Part shown: piece after piece, positions 19,633 through 30,128 of the stretch
Numbering within the stretch: the stretch's first letter is position 1
Layout of the letters: every line of letters begins with the position of its first letter
Source of the DNA: Gracilaria caudata
Taxonomy: Eukaryota > Rhodophyta > Florideophyceae > Gracilariales > Gracilariaceae
Reading direction: 5' to 3'
DNA: 36,971 bases
Assembly: GCA_030374735.1 (NCBI GenBank)
Contig: JASCIV010000154.1
Coordinates: 1 to 36,971 of the forward strand
Program-made: the position numbers and the translations under genes
Notes under the pieces: generated by a model
What the model saw: the letters and a program-made list of their open reading frames with translations, nothing else
Database searches by the model: none
What the model was told of the DNA's origin: nothing

Positions 19633-21923
19633 CACCTGCTATGCACTCTGTGGCTTTCTTTCTGGATGTACGAAGCTGTCTGATTGAGTCAAAAGATTAA
19701 GACTCAAGGATAATATCTGAAATTGAATGTTTTGTTCGTTCTTGTTTCTTTCTTGAAGAGCAGAAGAAGCTGCAAGGGGAGTATCTGGTTCGTTTCAGAA
19801 GATTTTGAAGGAGTTCGCATTGCTTCGAACAAGCTGGAGGTCAGATTAAAAATTTAAAGCGAATCCGATCAGCCGACTCTCTATGTTTACGTCTATGCCT
19901 GTTCTGTACTGCTTGAAATAACAAAAAGCATCTCTGTTGAGAGATCGCTGCACGCCCCTAAGTGACGTGAAATGCAATTTCTTCTTCTGCACCGCAGTAT
20001 TCCATGCTCTTCCCGCCTCGTAACACATCATTAGTGCAAATACCAAACAGCCGCCTTTTCCTCGCTCTTCTAAAATTACGCCTCCCTCCTTATAATGCGT
20101 CTTTGTAGTGTCACTCCAATTCCGCGCCCCCGGACCCCTATTCGAAGCTGAGAATCCTGGATGCTTCAAACACCATCGCTTCAAATTGTTTCGGACCACC
20201 ACACTCGCCTTTCTCCAATTTTTCTTTTGTATCATTGGCTTCGGTGGCCGTGGTTCGGCAGCTTCTTCGCTTTTTCGATTTCCGCTCTTGCTTCAGAAAT
20301 CGCATGCCTCCATCCCGATATCTGGAGCGAATCAATTTCAATGGAAACACAGACTCCATACCGTTCTGATTGCTGCACATTGCTTCCAATTTATTCCTAT
20401 GCCTCCCTTCTCTGTCCATATTTTCATAGGCCATCCACTTCTTTATGGACTACCTTTTATCTCCGGGAGGGACGGGAAAGCTGTTGTATTTGGTGGGAAA
20501 AGCGGTCCTTGTAAGCAATACAAGTGGGGCTACAGATTCATGAAATGCCAAAGTAAGTTCTTTCAAGAATGGGAGGATAGAAATCCCCTGAATTTTGTAC
20601 GTAGCGTAAGAAACTCTCACTGTAAATCTTGGTCTGACGTGTTTACAAAGGAGATGTCCTGATAATTCCCGATGCTATTATCCCTTTCATGGGCTAAGCT
20701 GCAGAGATTTCACGCAAACATCACTTTTCCCGCGGATAACTGTTGCTAACCTTTTTGAAAGTCCACTAGACCGGCTACATCAACGATTTACTCGATGAGA
20801 CTTCAATCTCATCAATCGTTGACGTAATGATTGCAGTGAGATCGACCACTGAAACGTTGAAATCAGTTTCTGTACTAGATGTAATAGTTTTAAAAACGAT
20901 AATATTGCTGAAAATGCAAACATTTACGATATTTGGGGTATCGTATTTTTTATTTACGTAATTAAATTTGTTTTGTTTTTCAATCTCATGAATCTACTTT
21001 TCCAAAGCTTCTTGAGATCTGAAGCTCAAGAACTACAAAGGACTCAGCCGCTGGATATTGGGCTCCAAACATTGTGGTTTTGCTTATTTTCACTAGCATA
21101 TCATCACGTTATTATCGCTAATTACGTCATCATCGCCTAGAGATTGGCTGCCTGGTCTAAGGGTTTGGACCTAGATCATCCCTCTTCTCGAAACATTACA
21201 GCACTCAAAATTACCCTGTGCGCGCGTTCATCAAAAAAACTTCATTTCAAAATTAGTAGTTTTTTATTGTAATTTTGAACAAAATCAGACTCAAATAAAC
21301 TTTCATACGAAAAACCAACTTCTGGTGTACCATTAATTTACCTTTTTCCCGCTCCTCCCCGCGTTTTCCCATATTTATATGTTCTTTACACCGCGGAACC
21401 CTATTGACAGCTTCTATGCTGCTGCCTTCTCTGCTCAGCACACCGCTCTTCTGATTTATGCATCTTACCTTGTTGGTCGAAAGGTCGCCTCCGTCTTTTT
21501 CCACCTCGTTACAAGCCTCACTCACTGGCGATCAAATCTCCTTTTGCGACGATCGAAATGGTTTCATATGGCCGAGCTGATTCGTAGCTATACGCTCTAC
21601 CGTCTGTGTAACGACCCCATGATTTTCCGAAATATGTAAGATACACCGTTACTCTTTCGAGTCTAGCCTATGCCACTTCAAGAACACTGGCGCCATATAC
21701 AGCACACGAGCTCACACTCCACACGCCTTTGCCGCTCTCTCTCGGCTCTTATTCTTTTTCCTTTTGCTTCTCGCCTTGCTGCCGCTTTTATTCTTCGTCG
21801 TTCCTGTCGTTTCGGCAGTCTACGCAGAACTGCGAACTCTAGGCTTACTTTCGAGTGGAGGGTAGGGCTGCCCGCTCAACTTTGTACAACCCAAACCTTG
21901 CCTTTACATTGCGCCCGTTTACT
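19633..21923. other. Long stretch without a recognised gene
   Basis: ORFs of 90-184 codons on both strands (19846-20235 minus, 20138-20434 minus, 20108-20662 plus) overlap each other and match no family I know. The minus ones are Lys/Arg-rich and could be remains of an element's DNA-binding protein. A small hairpin lies at 20780-20822 (tcaacgatt ... aatcgttga). The rest is AT-rich and featureless to the chromovirus. Confidence 0.35.
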
Positions 21924-21928
21924 GGTAC

Positions 21929-22108
21929 TTTAACGTAACGTACGGTAGTCAAGGACAAGCGGTAGATGTAGACACATTGAAAAGTATCCATGCTTCGTCA
22001 GCATAGGCACTGGCGGCGGATCACTCAGATCAGAAGCAAGCTGCCGCAATTGCGCGCACATCCCTGACCACGATCTTGGTCAGACTTCCGCAACGTTCGC
22101 TTCTTACA
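21929..22108 (+). repeat. 5' LTR of the chromovirus (about 180 bp)
   Basis: It matches 26855-27034. The shared core begins taacgtacgg (21936) and ends cgttcgcttcttaca. The first bases differ between copies, so the exact start rests on the GGTAC duplication. It is short for an LTR. No clear TATA box. Confidence 0.88.
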
Positions 22109-22263
22109 TTTGCTAGCAGTTTTCTCGATTCCCGCCGCCATCGCCCCCTGCCGCTTTTGCCGATCTGGTGTGGCCACGAACACCTCCGGATCATCGCCCG
22201 ATCACAAGCAAATGTGATCATTTTCCATGGTTCTCACCGGCAGTTCTGCTCGCGCTCGAAATC

Positions 22264-23728
22264 ATGTCGCCACGGATAACCCTGGATCCTAACCCAGCTC
22301 TCCCACCTCTGCGCCTACGCCGCGCACCGCCACCCACCACCCGTCAAAGAAGTAGAATCTCCCGTTTCTCTGAATACGTTGTATTCTCTTTTTTAACAGC
22401 AACGGACTTCTATTGGTGTCCAGCTTCATCAAATAGGGTCTCTGTATGATAAGTTGAGTACGACACCCGCAGTTGAGCCTCCAAAGTTCTCGAACGAAAC
22501 CCCGCCATCCCTGTCACATCCGAATAGAGCGTTACAATCGTACGTGGTTGCTCACGGTACACCATTGCAGGTTATGAAGTCGTCGAATTTCACCTTATTT
22601 CATGGACATGACAGCGATCACAACTCAGTTGCGGTCAAGTTCTTCATTTCTGGCGTTCGCAAGGTCACGGGCCTTTCTCTTGTCATCACTTTTGCCGATG
22701 AGGCTCGTATTGCTGTACGCCTACTACGTGGATCCGCCGACCTTGGGTATTCTCGTGCGAAGCAAGCGGGTTTGACTCTCAACGCTTTGAATGAATTCGA
22801 AGTTGCAATGCTTAAGGAGTTTATCCACGACAATGAACGTGACGCTGCACGTGTTGAACTCCTCAATATTCGCTTCTCGGATTCCAGCAACTTGGAGGCA
22901 CATATTGCAAAGTTCCGAGAACTAATTGATATTTGTCAAACGCCAAACTCCGAAGCCTACATTTTGTTTTAGCTTAGTATGCCAATACTGTTGCAGAAGA
23001 AGTTTTCCGAGTGTTTTCCTGAAGGTCAACCGGCTTCCATGTTCGATGTCTACAATTACGTGCGAACTGCGCAGATCTCTGGGCGATGGTCCAATCGGTC
23101 TCGAGCTACGTCTGGCTGGGCCTCCGGTTCCGGTCCTGTCCAACGTAAAAATTCCAAGAACAAGAAGCACAATCAGGACAAACAATCGGACCCCACTTTT
23201 ATACAAAAACATCCCAGCGCCGTTTCCTGGGGCCCTGCAGATTTTCAGAAGTCTTTGCAATTGGACATATACCGCACTAACGACCGGTGCATGGGATGTG
23301 GGAAGAAGCTTTGGAGCGATCCGAAGCACCCTTGCCGCAACACCGTCGCAAGCGCTTTAACTCAACGATCGCAGAAGAATATGTCAAAATTACTAGTCCC
23401 GCCGCACTCTAGTGCGGCCTGCGATTGCAATCCCTTCGATTGCAATTCCCCCCGTCTCATGATCTCCGTTCTGGATTTCGCGCACCCGAAGGATCTTTAC
23501 GAAGCTGCACTGAACGGACATCGCGTCGTCGTTCACCTCGATCCTGGAGCCTCCCATGCCTTTCTCTACCCGTCAGCTGCATCTGCTTGTGAATTAACTT
23601 TGCTCTCTTCGGCCTGCAGCTCGGTTGAGCTTGGTGATGATTCACTCTGTGACGTGCTTGGCGATACAGATGGAGATTTTTCGTTAAATGACCTCAATCT
23701 TCGCCTCAAAGTTACGCAATCGCTATGA
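22264..23728 (+). pseudogene. Chromovirus gag and protease region, interrupted
   Basis: ATG at 22264 (MSPRITLDPNPALPP) opens a Pro/Arg-rich N-terminus. The frame runs in pieces through a capsid-like helical part (22454-22972) and, after an in-frame TAG at 22970-22972, continues without shift as MPILLQKKFSECFPEG, so the stop is a point lesion. A knuckle-like CMGCGKKLW ... HPC follows (about 23290-23335) after a Lys-rich stretch. Protease appears as VVVHLDPGASHAFLYP (active site DxG, here Asp-Pro-Gly) near 23530. A further segment past 23728 gives PFVVIGRQWLHHFNPLID, the ILG-type flap end of the protease. Confidence 0.82.
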
Positions 23729-24079
23729 ACCCCAATTTTGAAGGACTTCCCTTCGTTGTCATCGGTCGACAATGGTTACACCATTTCAATCCTCTCATCG
23801 ATTGAAAAGCTTCCTGCATCAAGTTGTCGTGGCCCGACAGGAGTACACTAACCATCTTTCCTCGCCACGGTCGACTTCCCATACTATCCGTTCCCGTCTT
23901 GAAGTCAATCTCGCCCAAGAGGTTCTGCAAGCTTGTCCGCCGTCGGGCGTGCACTACGGATCCACCCGCCCTCCTCGCAGGTCAACTGCCACCCCCGGCC
24001 TCTCTCCGCATGTCAATGAATTCGCAGATATATTTGGAGAGGAATTACCTCACGAACTCCCTCCGCACAGAGACTTTGA

Positions 24080-25340
24080 CTTTGATATCAGCTTGAAACA
24101 GGACCAATCGCTACCTGTACGACCTTTGATTTGTCTTGCTCCCGACGAAATCCAGATTTTGCGCAACAACCTGGAGTAACTTCTAGACAAGGGTCTGATC
24201 CCCCCTTTTCGTCCCCTTTTGATGCCCCTGTTTTCTTTGTGAGAAAGAAGTCAGGACAGCTTCGCATGGTTTGCGATTATCGGGCGCCTAATCGAATCAC
24301 CGCGCACGATGCAACTCCGCTCCCACTAATTGACAAAGCATTGGATCAAGTGTCTGATGACGAAGTATTCTGACAGATCGATCTGGTGAGAGCATATCAC
24401 CAGATGCGGACCAGAGAAGAAGACTGCCACAAAACCGCGATCCGCACGCGACTCGGATCGTTCGAATGGTGAGGTCTCTGCTTTTGCCTGACCAACTCTT
24501 CGGCAGCATTCTCAAGACTCATTGCCTGTGTCTTAAAAGGTCTTAGCGGCGAGTGCCTCGTGGTCTATCTCGATGATGTTCTTGTATACAACCGCACACT
24601 TGACGAACACAAACGCCATCTTCGTCAAGCGTTTGAGGTTCTACGCTTCCGTAAGCATTACGCAAAGCTCAGTAAGTACAATTTCGGAGTTTCCGAAGTC
24701 GATTTTCTCGGCTTCACAGTCTCGTCCTAAGGAGTCTCCACTCAAGACCGACTTACTCAATCTATCTTCGACGGGCTCACCCCACGCTCGCTGAAGGAGA
24801 ACCAGCTGTTTATTGGCATTTGCAACTTCTATCGCCGCTTCATAAAAGAATTCGCTTCTATATTGCAGCCAATAAGGGATCTACTGCGGTCTCACTCTTT
24901 CTCATGGGTCCAGAGCAAGATTCTGCTTTCTCCTCACTGAAAGCTGCACTGACCTCTGCCCCGGTGCTTGCACACCAGTCGCGAAACGAGACGTTTATCG
25001 TTTTCGCGGATGCATCGAAATATGCAGTCGGCGCCACGCCAGAGCAATGCGGCCATCCAGTTGCCTTCCTGTCTCATCGACTGTGGGACGTCGAATAGCG
25101 ATGGAATACTGGTGATCAAGAGCTGTTGGCACTTATGATCGCATTACGCGTATGGTCGCCATATCGTCGAGGCATGCATTTTTTCTAGGTACAGACCACG
25201 ACCCCATCCGATACTGCCACACGAAGCCTAAGCTTTCTTCTCGCCAGTGCCGATGGCTCGATGAAATTCAGGAATATTCATTCTAAATAAGATTTGTTCC
25301 CGAATCCCGCAATATCGTACCTGATGCTCTCAGTCGCCGT
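24080..25340 (+). pseudogene. Chromovirus reverse transcriptase and RNase H, decayed
   Basis: RT is read across frames: SPFDAPVFFVRKKSGQLRMV, DYRAPNRITAHDATPLPLID, then after TGA QIDLVRAYHQM (first catalytic Asp), LTNSSAAFSRLI, and VVYLDDVLVYNRTLDEH with the YLDD pair (about 24562). FYRRFIKEFA closes RT. RNase H shows IVFADASKYAVGA (first Asp), GHPVAFLSHRL, then after TAG RWNTGDQELLALM, and IVPDALSRRP at its end. At least five in-frame stops (TAA, TAG, TGA) replace different residues, which argues for random decay rather than a changed code in this element. Confidence 0.88.
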
Positions 25341-25490
25341 CCCGATCAACATCCGCCTACTTTTTGCTCCTTTAACGACCAGATTCCCGATCTTCGGAAC
25401 AATTTCTCATCCGCTTACGCTGCAGACACGTTTGCGTCCAGACTACTGGCTGTTCTAGAAGGTACTGACGCGGTATCTGAACCTCGATTT

Positions 25491-26333
25491 GTGGAAATTC
25501 ATGGCCTGATCCAGTGGACTCGAACTGGTTCTCCTCGTCTCTACATCCCATCTGAAGACCTCTGCCGTGAGATGATCGTTCACGTCCACGGCAAAGGCCA
25601 TATTGGACCTGAAAAGACCTACCATTCTGCGTCCAGTCACGTGCAATGGCCATACATGTATCGGGACGTCTTCCGTTTTTTCCGCTCATGCCACGACTGC
25701 CAGAAAACAATCAGCTACAAATCGTCCTCCTGGTTTGCTGCAGCCGATGCCTTCACCAAACAGTTGTTGGGAGATTGTCACGTTTGACTTCCTGGCAGTG
25801 TAACCTCCTTCCAATAGTTTCGAAACCATACTCGTCTTTGTGGACAAGCTCTCTTAACGGTGTATCGTCCTACGAAGGAGACCGCCACTGCTCGGGACAC
25901 CATCCTCCTTTTCGATCAACACCTCTTCTCTAAGTTCGGGGTTCCCCACACATTGGTGTCTGATTGTAACCCCAAAGTTACTTCCAATTTCTAGCAAACG
26001 CTTATGCAGCTTCTCAATGTACGGTTCAATGTCTCTTCCGGCAGCCATCCGGAGACTGACGGTCAATCCGAGAATCTTATCCGTACCATCTCGGCAATGC
26101 TGCGAGGCGCTTTTCAGAAACATCCAGATGCGTGGAATCAACTCCTGCCTACGTTTGAGTTTGAATACAATTCTCCAAGGAATTACAGCTCCAAACTCTC
26201 GCCCTTCGAGATCAGTCTCGGCAATGTTCCTCACACTACGATCACCCGCTCTCTGACAGACTGTACACTACACTCACAGGAAGCTTTGAACTATCTCGAA
26301 CACAAGCAGTCCTTCGTAACCACTACCCGTTAG
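25491..26333 (+). pseudogene. Chromovirus integrase, decayed
   Basis: The N-terminal HHCC finger reads VHVHGKGHIGPEKTYH ... CHDC (25585-25702). The core shows FDFLAV and ETILVFVDKLS (first Asp region) across a frame change, then LVSDCNP and GSHPETDGQSENLIRT with the catalytic Glu, and FEFEYNSPRNYSSKLSPFE. Internal TAA and TAG codons and a shift near 25785 break it. The residue replaced by TAG before QTLMQLL is normally Trp. Confidence 0.85.
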
Positions 26334-26388
26334 AATTTGGCTACGTTCTTGGCCAATCAAAAGTTCTACGCAGACAAGAAACGTCGCG

Positions 26389-26772
26389 ATGTTTCTTTTC
26401 CGTTGGCGATCTTGTTTTGCTCAGTACGGAGTCTTTGCCGATGTCGAAACGTTCCTCGTTTTCACGAAAATGGCAGCGCGCTTTATCGGCCCATTTGCTG
26501 TCACTGGAACTGTTGGTCCTGTTTCGTATCGCTTGGAGATCCCGAATGCTATGCGCCGCTCGCATAACGTTTTTTACGTTTCCAAGTTGAAATCATACAA
26601 CACCCGCGACTCGACATCTATGTTTGACGTCACGGTCAATATGGAAGTAGACGTGGAGCAAGAAGTTGTTGAGGTGCTGGACAGTAAGCGCTACAGCCGC
26701 CGCCGGTATTACCTTGTTCTCTTTCGCGGATATTCGCTTGATGACAGATATGGATTCGGCAAACTGTTTTGA
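26389..26772 (+). pseudogene. Chromovirus pol C-terminus with chromodomain
   Basis: After the GPF-like block AARFIGPFAVTGTVGPVSYR and RSHNVFYVSKLKSY, the frame enters EQEVVEVLDSKRYSRRRYYL and FRGYSLDDRYGF. This is the chromodomain pattern (VE.IL..R ... YLV.W.GY), here with Phe in place of Trp. It ends with TGA at 26772, about 85 bp before the LTR, past a purine-rich tract (about 26841-26857) suited as the plus-strand primer. Confidence 0.85.
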
Positions 26773-26854
26773 AGAACTGAAAGGATATCATCCGCTCTTT
26801 CAATGCCCAGCAAATATAGCTTTCTGAAGACATTCAAGCTAAAGACGGAGTGAA

Positions 26855-27034
26855 AGCACCATAACGTACGGAAGTCACGGACACGCGGTAGATGTAGACA
26901 CGTTGACAAACCTCAATGCCCCGTTCGCATATGCACTGGCGGCAGATCACTTTGATCAGAAGTAAACTGCCGATGGCGCGCGCACATCCCTTACCACGAT
27001 CTTGATCAGAATTCCGCAACGTTCGCTTCTTACA
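26855..27034 (+). repeat. 3' LTR of the chromovirus (about 180 bp)
   Basis: Partner of 21929-22108. The core ataacgtacgg to cgttcgcttcttaca aligns without long gaps, and GGTAC follows directly. A purine-rich tract precedes it. Confidence 0.88.
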
Positions 27035-27039
27035 GGTAC

Positions 27040-28223
27040 AATTATACTATGCTTCTCTGAACATTTTGCTTGCCCCGTCAATAACTCGTCACATTGCACG
27101 ATCAGACGGTTACAGCTCACTTTTTTCGTTTGCACTAAACAGATTGTTTGCAAATCCTCTCCATTTTCTTACAATAGCGGCAGTTTCGTTGTTGGAGGAA
27201 GTTTTAATTTGACAGTCTGTCGCAACAGCGCGATGACGCGAAATCTGATGTATACTCCCGTGAGCCTGTCTACACCAAGAGGTGCGAGCGAGCTCCTTCC
27301 GTTGCTGATAAAGACAATGGCGCTGCGTGCCTGCACTCTACTACGCTCTGGTGAGATTGTTCACATCGAAATGTTCTTGGTAACAGAAAGAAGTTTTGAC
27401 GAGCGGAGCCAAGCCGAGCCGAATCCCATCATCCTAGCATGGGCTTGCTTGGAAACAAACCGAAGAAGAATTCAAGGTGGAAAGAAATTCCTGAAATGAA
27501 GTCTTGTATTGCATTCTGCGAAGGAAATGTCTTTAACAAGCACCAAACCGTTATTGACGAGTAGAACAAGGAGAAAGACGAGTCGGTACTTGCAGCCGCC
27601 TCTACTTTTAACAATAACGTGTCTTTTGTGCTGAAGGGATCGACCCAAAATGGCACACACCTATGTCTTCTGGTATGCTTCTATCACGTGAGGTCGGAAC
27701 GAATGGAAGTTGAGGTCGGAACAGCGCCATCGCATTGAAGAAGGGCGTAGGAAAGGGTAGTTCGTTGAAATCAAACACGTTGGGAACAGTGGCCCAGCAT
27801 AACAAGAGATCATTTCGAGCGAATGGAAACTCGGGCATATTGCAAGGCATACTAAGAGAGGGATAGCAAAGACTGCCCATCGAGGTGGTACAATGAGAGG
27901 AACTGCAACGTTTGGCAGCTGTTCAGGGTGGCGGATAATTGTGACACCAAACATTGTGTCCACTGGCAGAGACAAGGCAGTTATCCGAGATGTTAGACAT
28001 GGGGGTGTTCTTGTCAGTTGCTCCGGTGAAACGAGAGAGAGTGCGATGACTTGCGTCCTTCTTCTGCTTCAGACCTGTGGCAGATGGCGAGAGAGGTGGT
28101 TATTGAGATGGTGGACTTGTAAACTAGACTTCGTGATGAATTAGAACGCTATGACTCGCTGCAGAAGGTAGGTTAATATCTCGATATTGTGCGACAGTTG
28201 ATGGGACCGCCGCCGGAGCTTCG
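27040..28223. other. No complete gene recognised
   Basis: Flank of the chromovirus. Near 28070-28190 a plus frame reads LWQMAREVVIEMVDL, then across TAA RLRDELERYDSLQKVG, a coiled-coil-like piece that may belong to the host gene beginning downstream. ORFs elsewhere (27002-27499, 27893-28144, antisense 27608-27975) show nothing familiar. Confidence 0.35.
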
Positions 28224-29461
28224 TATGATACGCGCCCGATTCGCGAGAGCGCTGACTTGGATGAGGGAGGGAATCCCTATGTGGATTGGATGCGATTCGA
28301 TCGCGATCAACGAGAATTGCAGAAGGAGAATGACAAAGACATGGGAAAGGACGTAAAAGAATCAGCCGAGGAGAATTGAAGACAGCAGCGAGCGTTTAAT
28401 ACTCATGACAGCCAAGAGGAAGAAAAAGTTCAAGATATGGGCACTTACATGGATGATTCTACGCTGCCGGGAATCCAACTATATGCCACAGTTCATAAGC
28501 AACTGCTTCATGCAATGCAAAACGTACGGTGCCGGAGTTCTAGAGCTAATAGTGAAGGGGAAGAGTTGACAAATGAGAGCATTCCTTTGCGAGATCCGAA
28601 GGCAGATACTGAACATTGGCGTTCCGTCACGCGAGAACTGAATCTGGATGCAAAAGAAGATATTTTCGCCTCCGATGAACTGAGAAACTGCGATGAAACT
28701 TTTTTCGCCAAGGATATGACACTAAAACGCAGTGATGTTGACCCCGGACCGAAATTTTTTGCGGCCGAGGAGCGCGACGAGACAACGGCGGCGTCTCGGG
28801 GGAGCTGGCAGAGCGGAAATGTCTCTCGGAAAAGCGCGACTGTGGAAGCGGAAGAGATGGATTCGAAAGAAGGAGGTGGACATGTGGCCTTCCAGAGAAA
28901 AATTCCGATTCAGCGCCGCTGCCCATTGTTCGCATTTTGGACTACGCGTCGTTCTTGCAACAGTGACGTAAAAGAGGATACCAACAACAGAAGGCAAACA
29001 AACAGCGCTAAATGGAGCACAGGAGGCATTCGGTTCCGACGCAGATCCGATTCTGGCCGCTTACGGATCGTAATGATATTCGTTTCAAACTCAAGCATGC
29101 TGCACAGTTTCTTGTTGATGAGTATCGCGTCACGTTGTACATAAACTTCAAGAGAGGTCAGGGCAATCTCAAGAAATCTACCACGCACTCACTTATCAAT
29201 GCTGCGTTCGCACTTGCTTCTTTAGGAGCGTTTTGGGAGGTAGCACCGGGAGTGTCTGTGCTAGATTTGTTTAAATCTGATGAAGAACAGCTCAAAGACC
29301 AAGCGCAGCAAAGAAAACCTCTGGAACTTTTGTTCCATCAGTTGCCGAAAACTCAGAGGAAGAAGCTAAGCACCGAGACGCCTTTAGTCCCATCCACCCT
29401 TAAGCTTAGTAATTCTTCGATGCTTAAAGTTAGACAGTCTAAAGAAGTTTCTTGGCCGTGA
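28224..29461 (+). pseudogene. IF3-type translation initiation factor relic (organellar type)
   Basis: IF3 binds the small subunit of bacterial-type ribosomes, so in a eukaryote it serves plastid or mitochondrion. The secure part is 28895-29461 in one frame: PLPIVRILDYASFLQQ closes the N-domain, TGA (28964-28966) and TAA (29009-29011) lie in the linker, then QIRFWPLTDRNDIRFKLKHA and QFLVDEYRVTLYINFKRGQ match the C-domain, ending in TGA at 29459-29461. The N-domain start is visible in a shifted frame (AEMSLGKARLW, KKEVDM). Upstream, 28224-28800 is an acidic charged frame (with TGA near 28377) that may be a long N-terminal extension. I infer this because it leads directly into the domain. Stops plus a frameshift make a working product unlikely. 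Confidence 0.7.
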
Positions 29462-30128
29462 AGAACTTCTTGTAATGCAACAACGACAAATACGAGATGC
29501 CCACTGCCGCAGTGAGCGATACTCCGGCAAAAGTGCTCATATTACCAGCGGGAGCTTTCGTAAGTTGCACCAATGGTCTTTCTCCCATCTGCCATGACGC
29601 TAAATCCGTATAAAACACCGTGAGAGTTTGTTGCATCTCACGTAATGAATTGCTTATGCGATCGACACCTTCAGCCGTAGCATGTCCACCTAATGATTTC
29701 AACGAGGCTCAATGATCAACCTGCACCCAAAACGTAATTGCTCATTTCCCGTGAGCGGTGTGCGTTGTTTCGTCGAGCGAAAGCATGACACAAGCATTGA
29801 AGGTTGCCATCCGTTCATCCGTTTCAGATTCATAATCATCATAGTCTTCGTATGTGGGTGTTATGAAGGAGAACATACTGCCCTTGGGATCCCCGCTGTG
29901 TGACTCATACACTGTCCTTCCGGATGGGGTCTTTACTTCTAGGAAAACCTGTGCTTGTCCGTTTTAATTGCCAATCGATCGGTGTCCCAGTACTCGCGCA
30001 TAATAAGGTGCTTCAAAAGGAAAGCATCTCCTTTCGCGGTGATAAAGATAAAAACTCGATGCGTCATAGCGACAGGACAGCAGTATCAAGAGCAAAGCAG
30101 TGAAGAAGGAACACAGCTCACTACAATC
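29439..30128 (-). pseudogene. p24/emp24 (TMED) cargo receptor relic
   Basis: p24 proteins cycle between ER and Golgi and select cargo for COPII and COPI vesicles. In one minus-strand frame one sees a hydrophobic signal peptide (FFTALLLILLS), SSFYLYHRERRCF with the first Cys of the GOLD domain, QAQVFLEVKTPSGRTVYES, MFSFITPTYEDY, a second Cys in FNACVML, a coiled stretch GVDRISNSLREMQQTLTVF, a transmembrane helix (FAGVSLTAAVGISYLSLL) and the tail FFTAKKLL, a diphenylalanine-dilysine sorting signal of the right form, then TAG at 29439-29441. In-frame TAA (29964-29966) and two TGA (29742-29744, 29709-29711) interrupt it without any shift. No start codon is visible before the signal peptide. Confidence 0.82.

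Larger units (their letters stand above)
21929..27034 (+). mobile_element. Ty3/gypsy chromovirus, both LTRs present, coding region decayed
   Basis: The 5106-bp element is flanked by GGTAC (21924-21928 and 27035-27039). Order of domains: LTR, Gag with zinc knuckle, protease, RT, RNase H, integrase, chromodomain, LTR. This pol order and the C-terminal chromodomain define the chromovirus branch of Metaviridae. The chromodomain targets integration to marked chromatin. Stops of all three kinds and several frameshifts show it is dead. The two LTRs differ at roughly one position in six by eye, so the insertion is old. Confidence 0.92.

Noticed and set aside
19846..20662. Overlapping ORFs of 90-184 codons as host genes
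   Set aside because: They lie on opposite strands over the same bases and none shows a recognisable domain.
24080..26340. Chromovirus stops as evidence for a changed genetic code
   Set aside because: TAA, TAG and TGA all occur and stand for different expected residues (Leu, Lys, Trp, Gln or Glu), with frameshifts beside them. That is ordinary decay.
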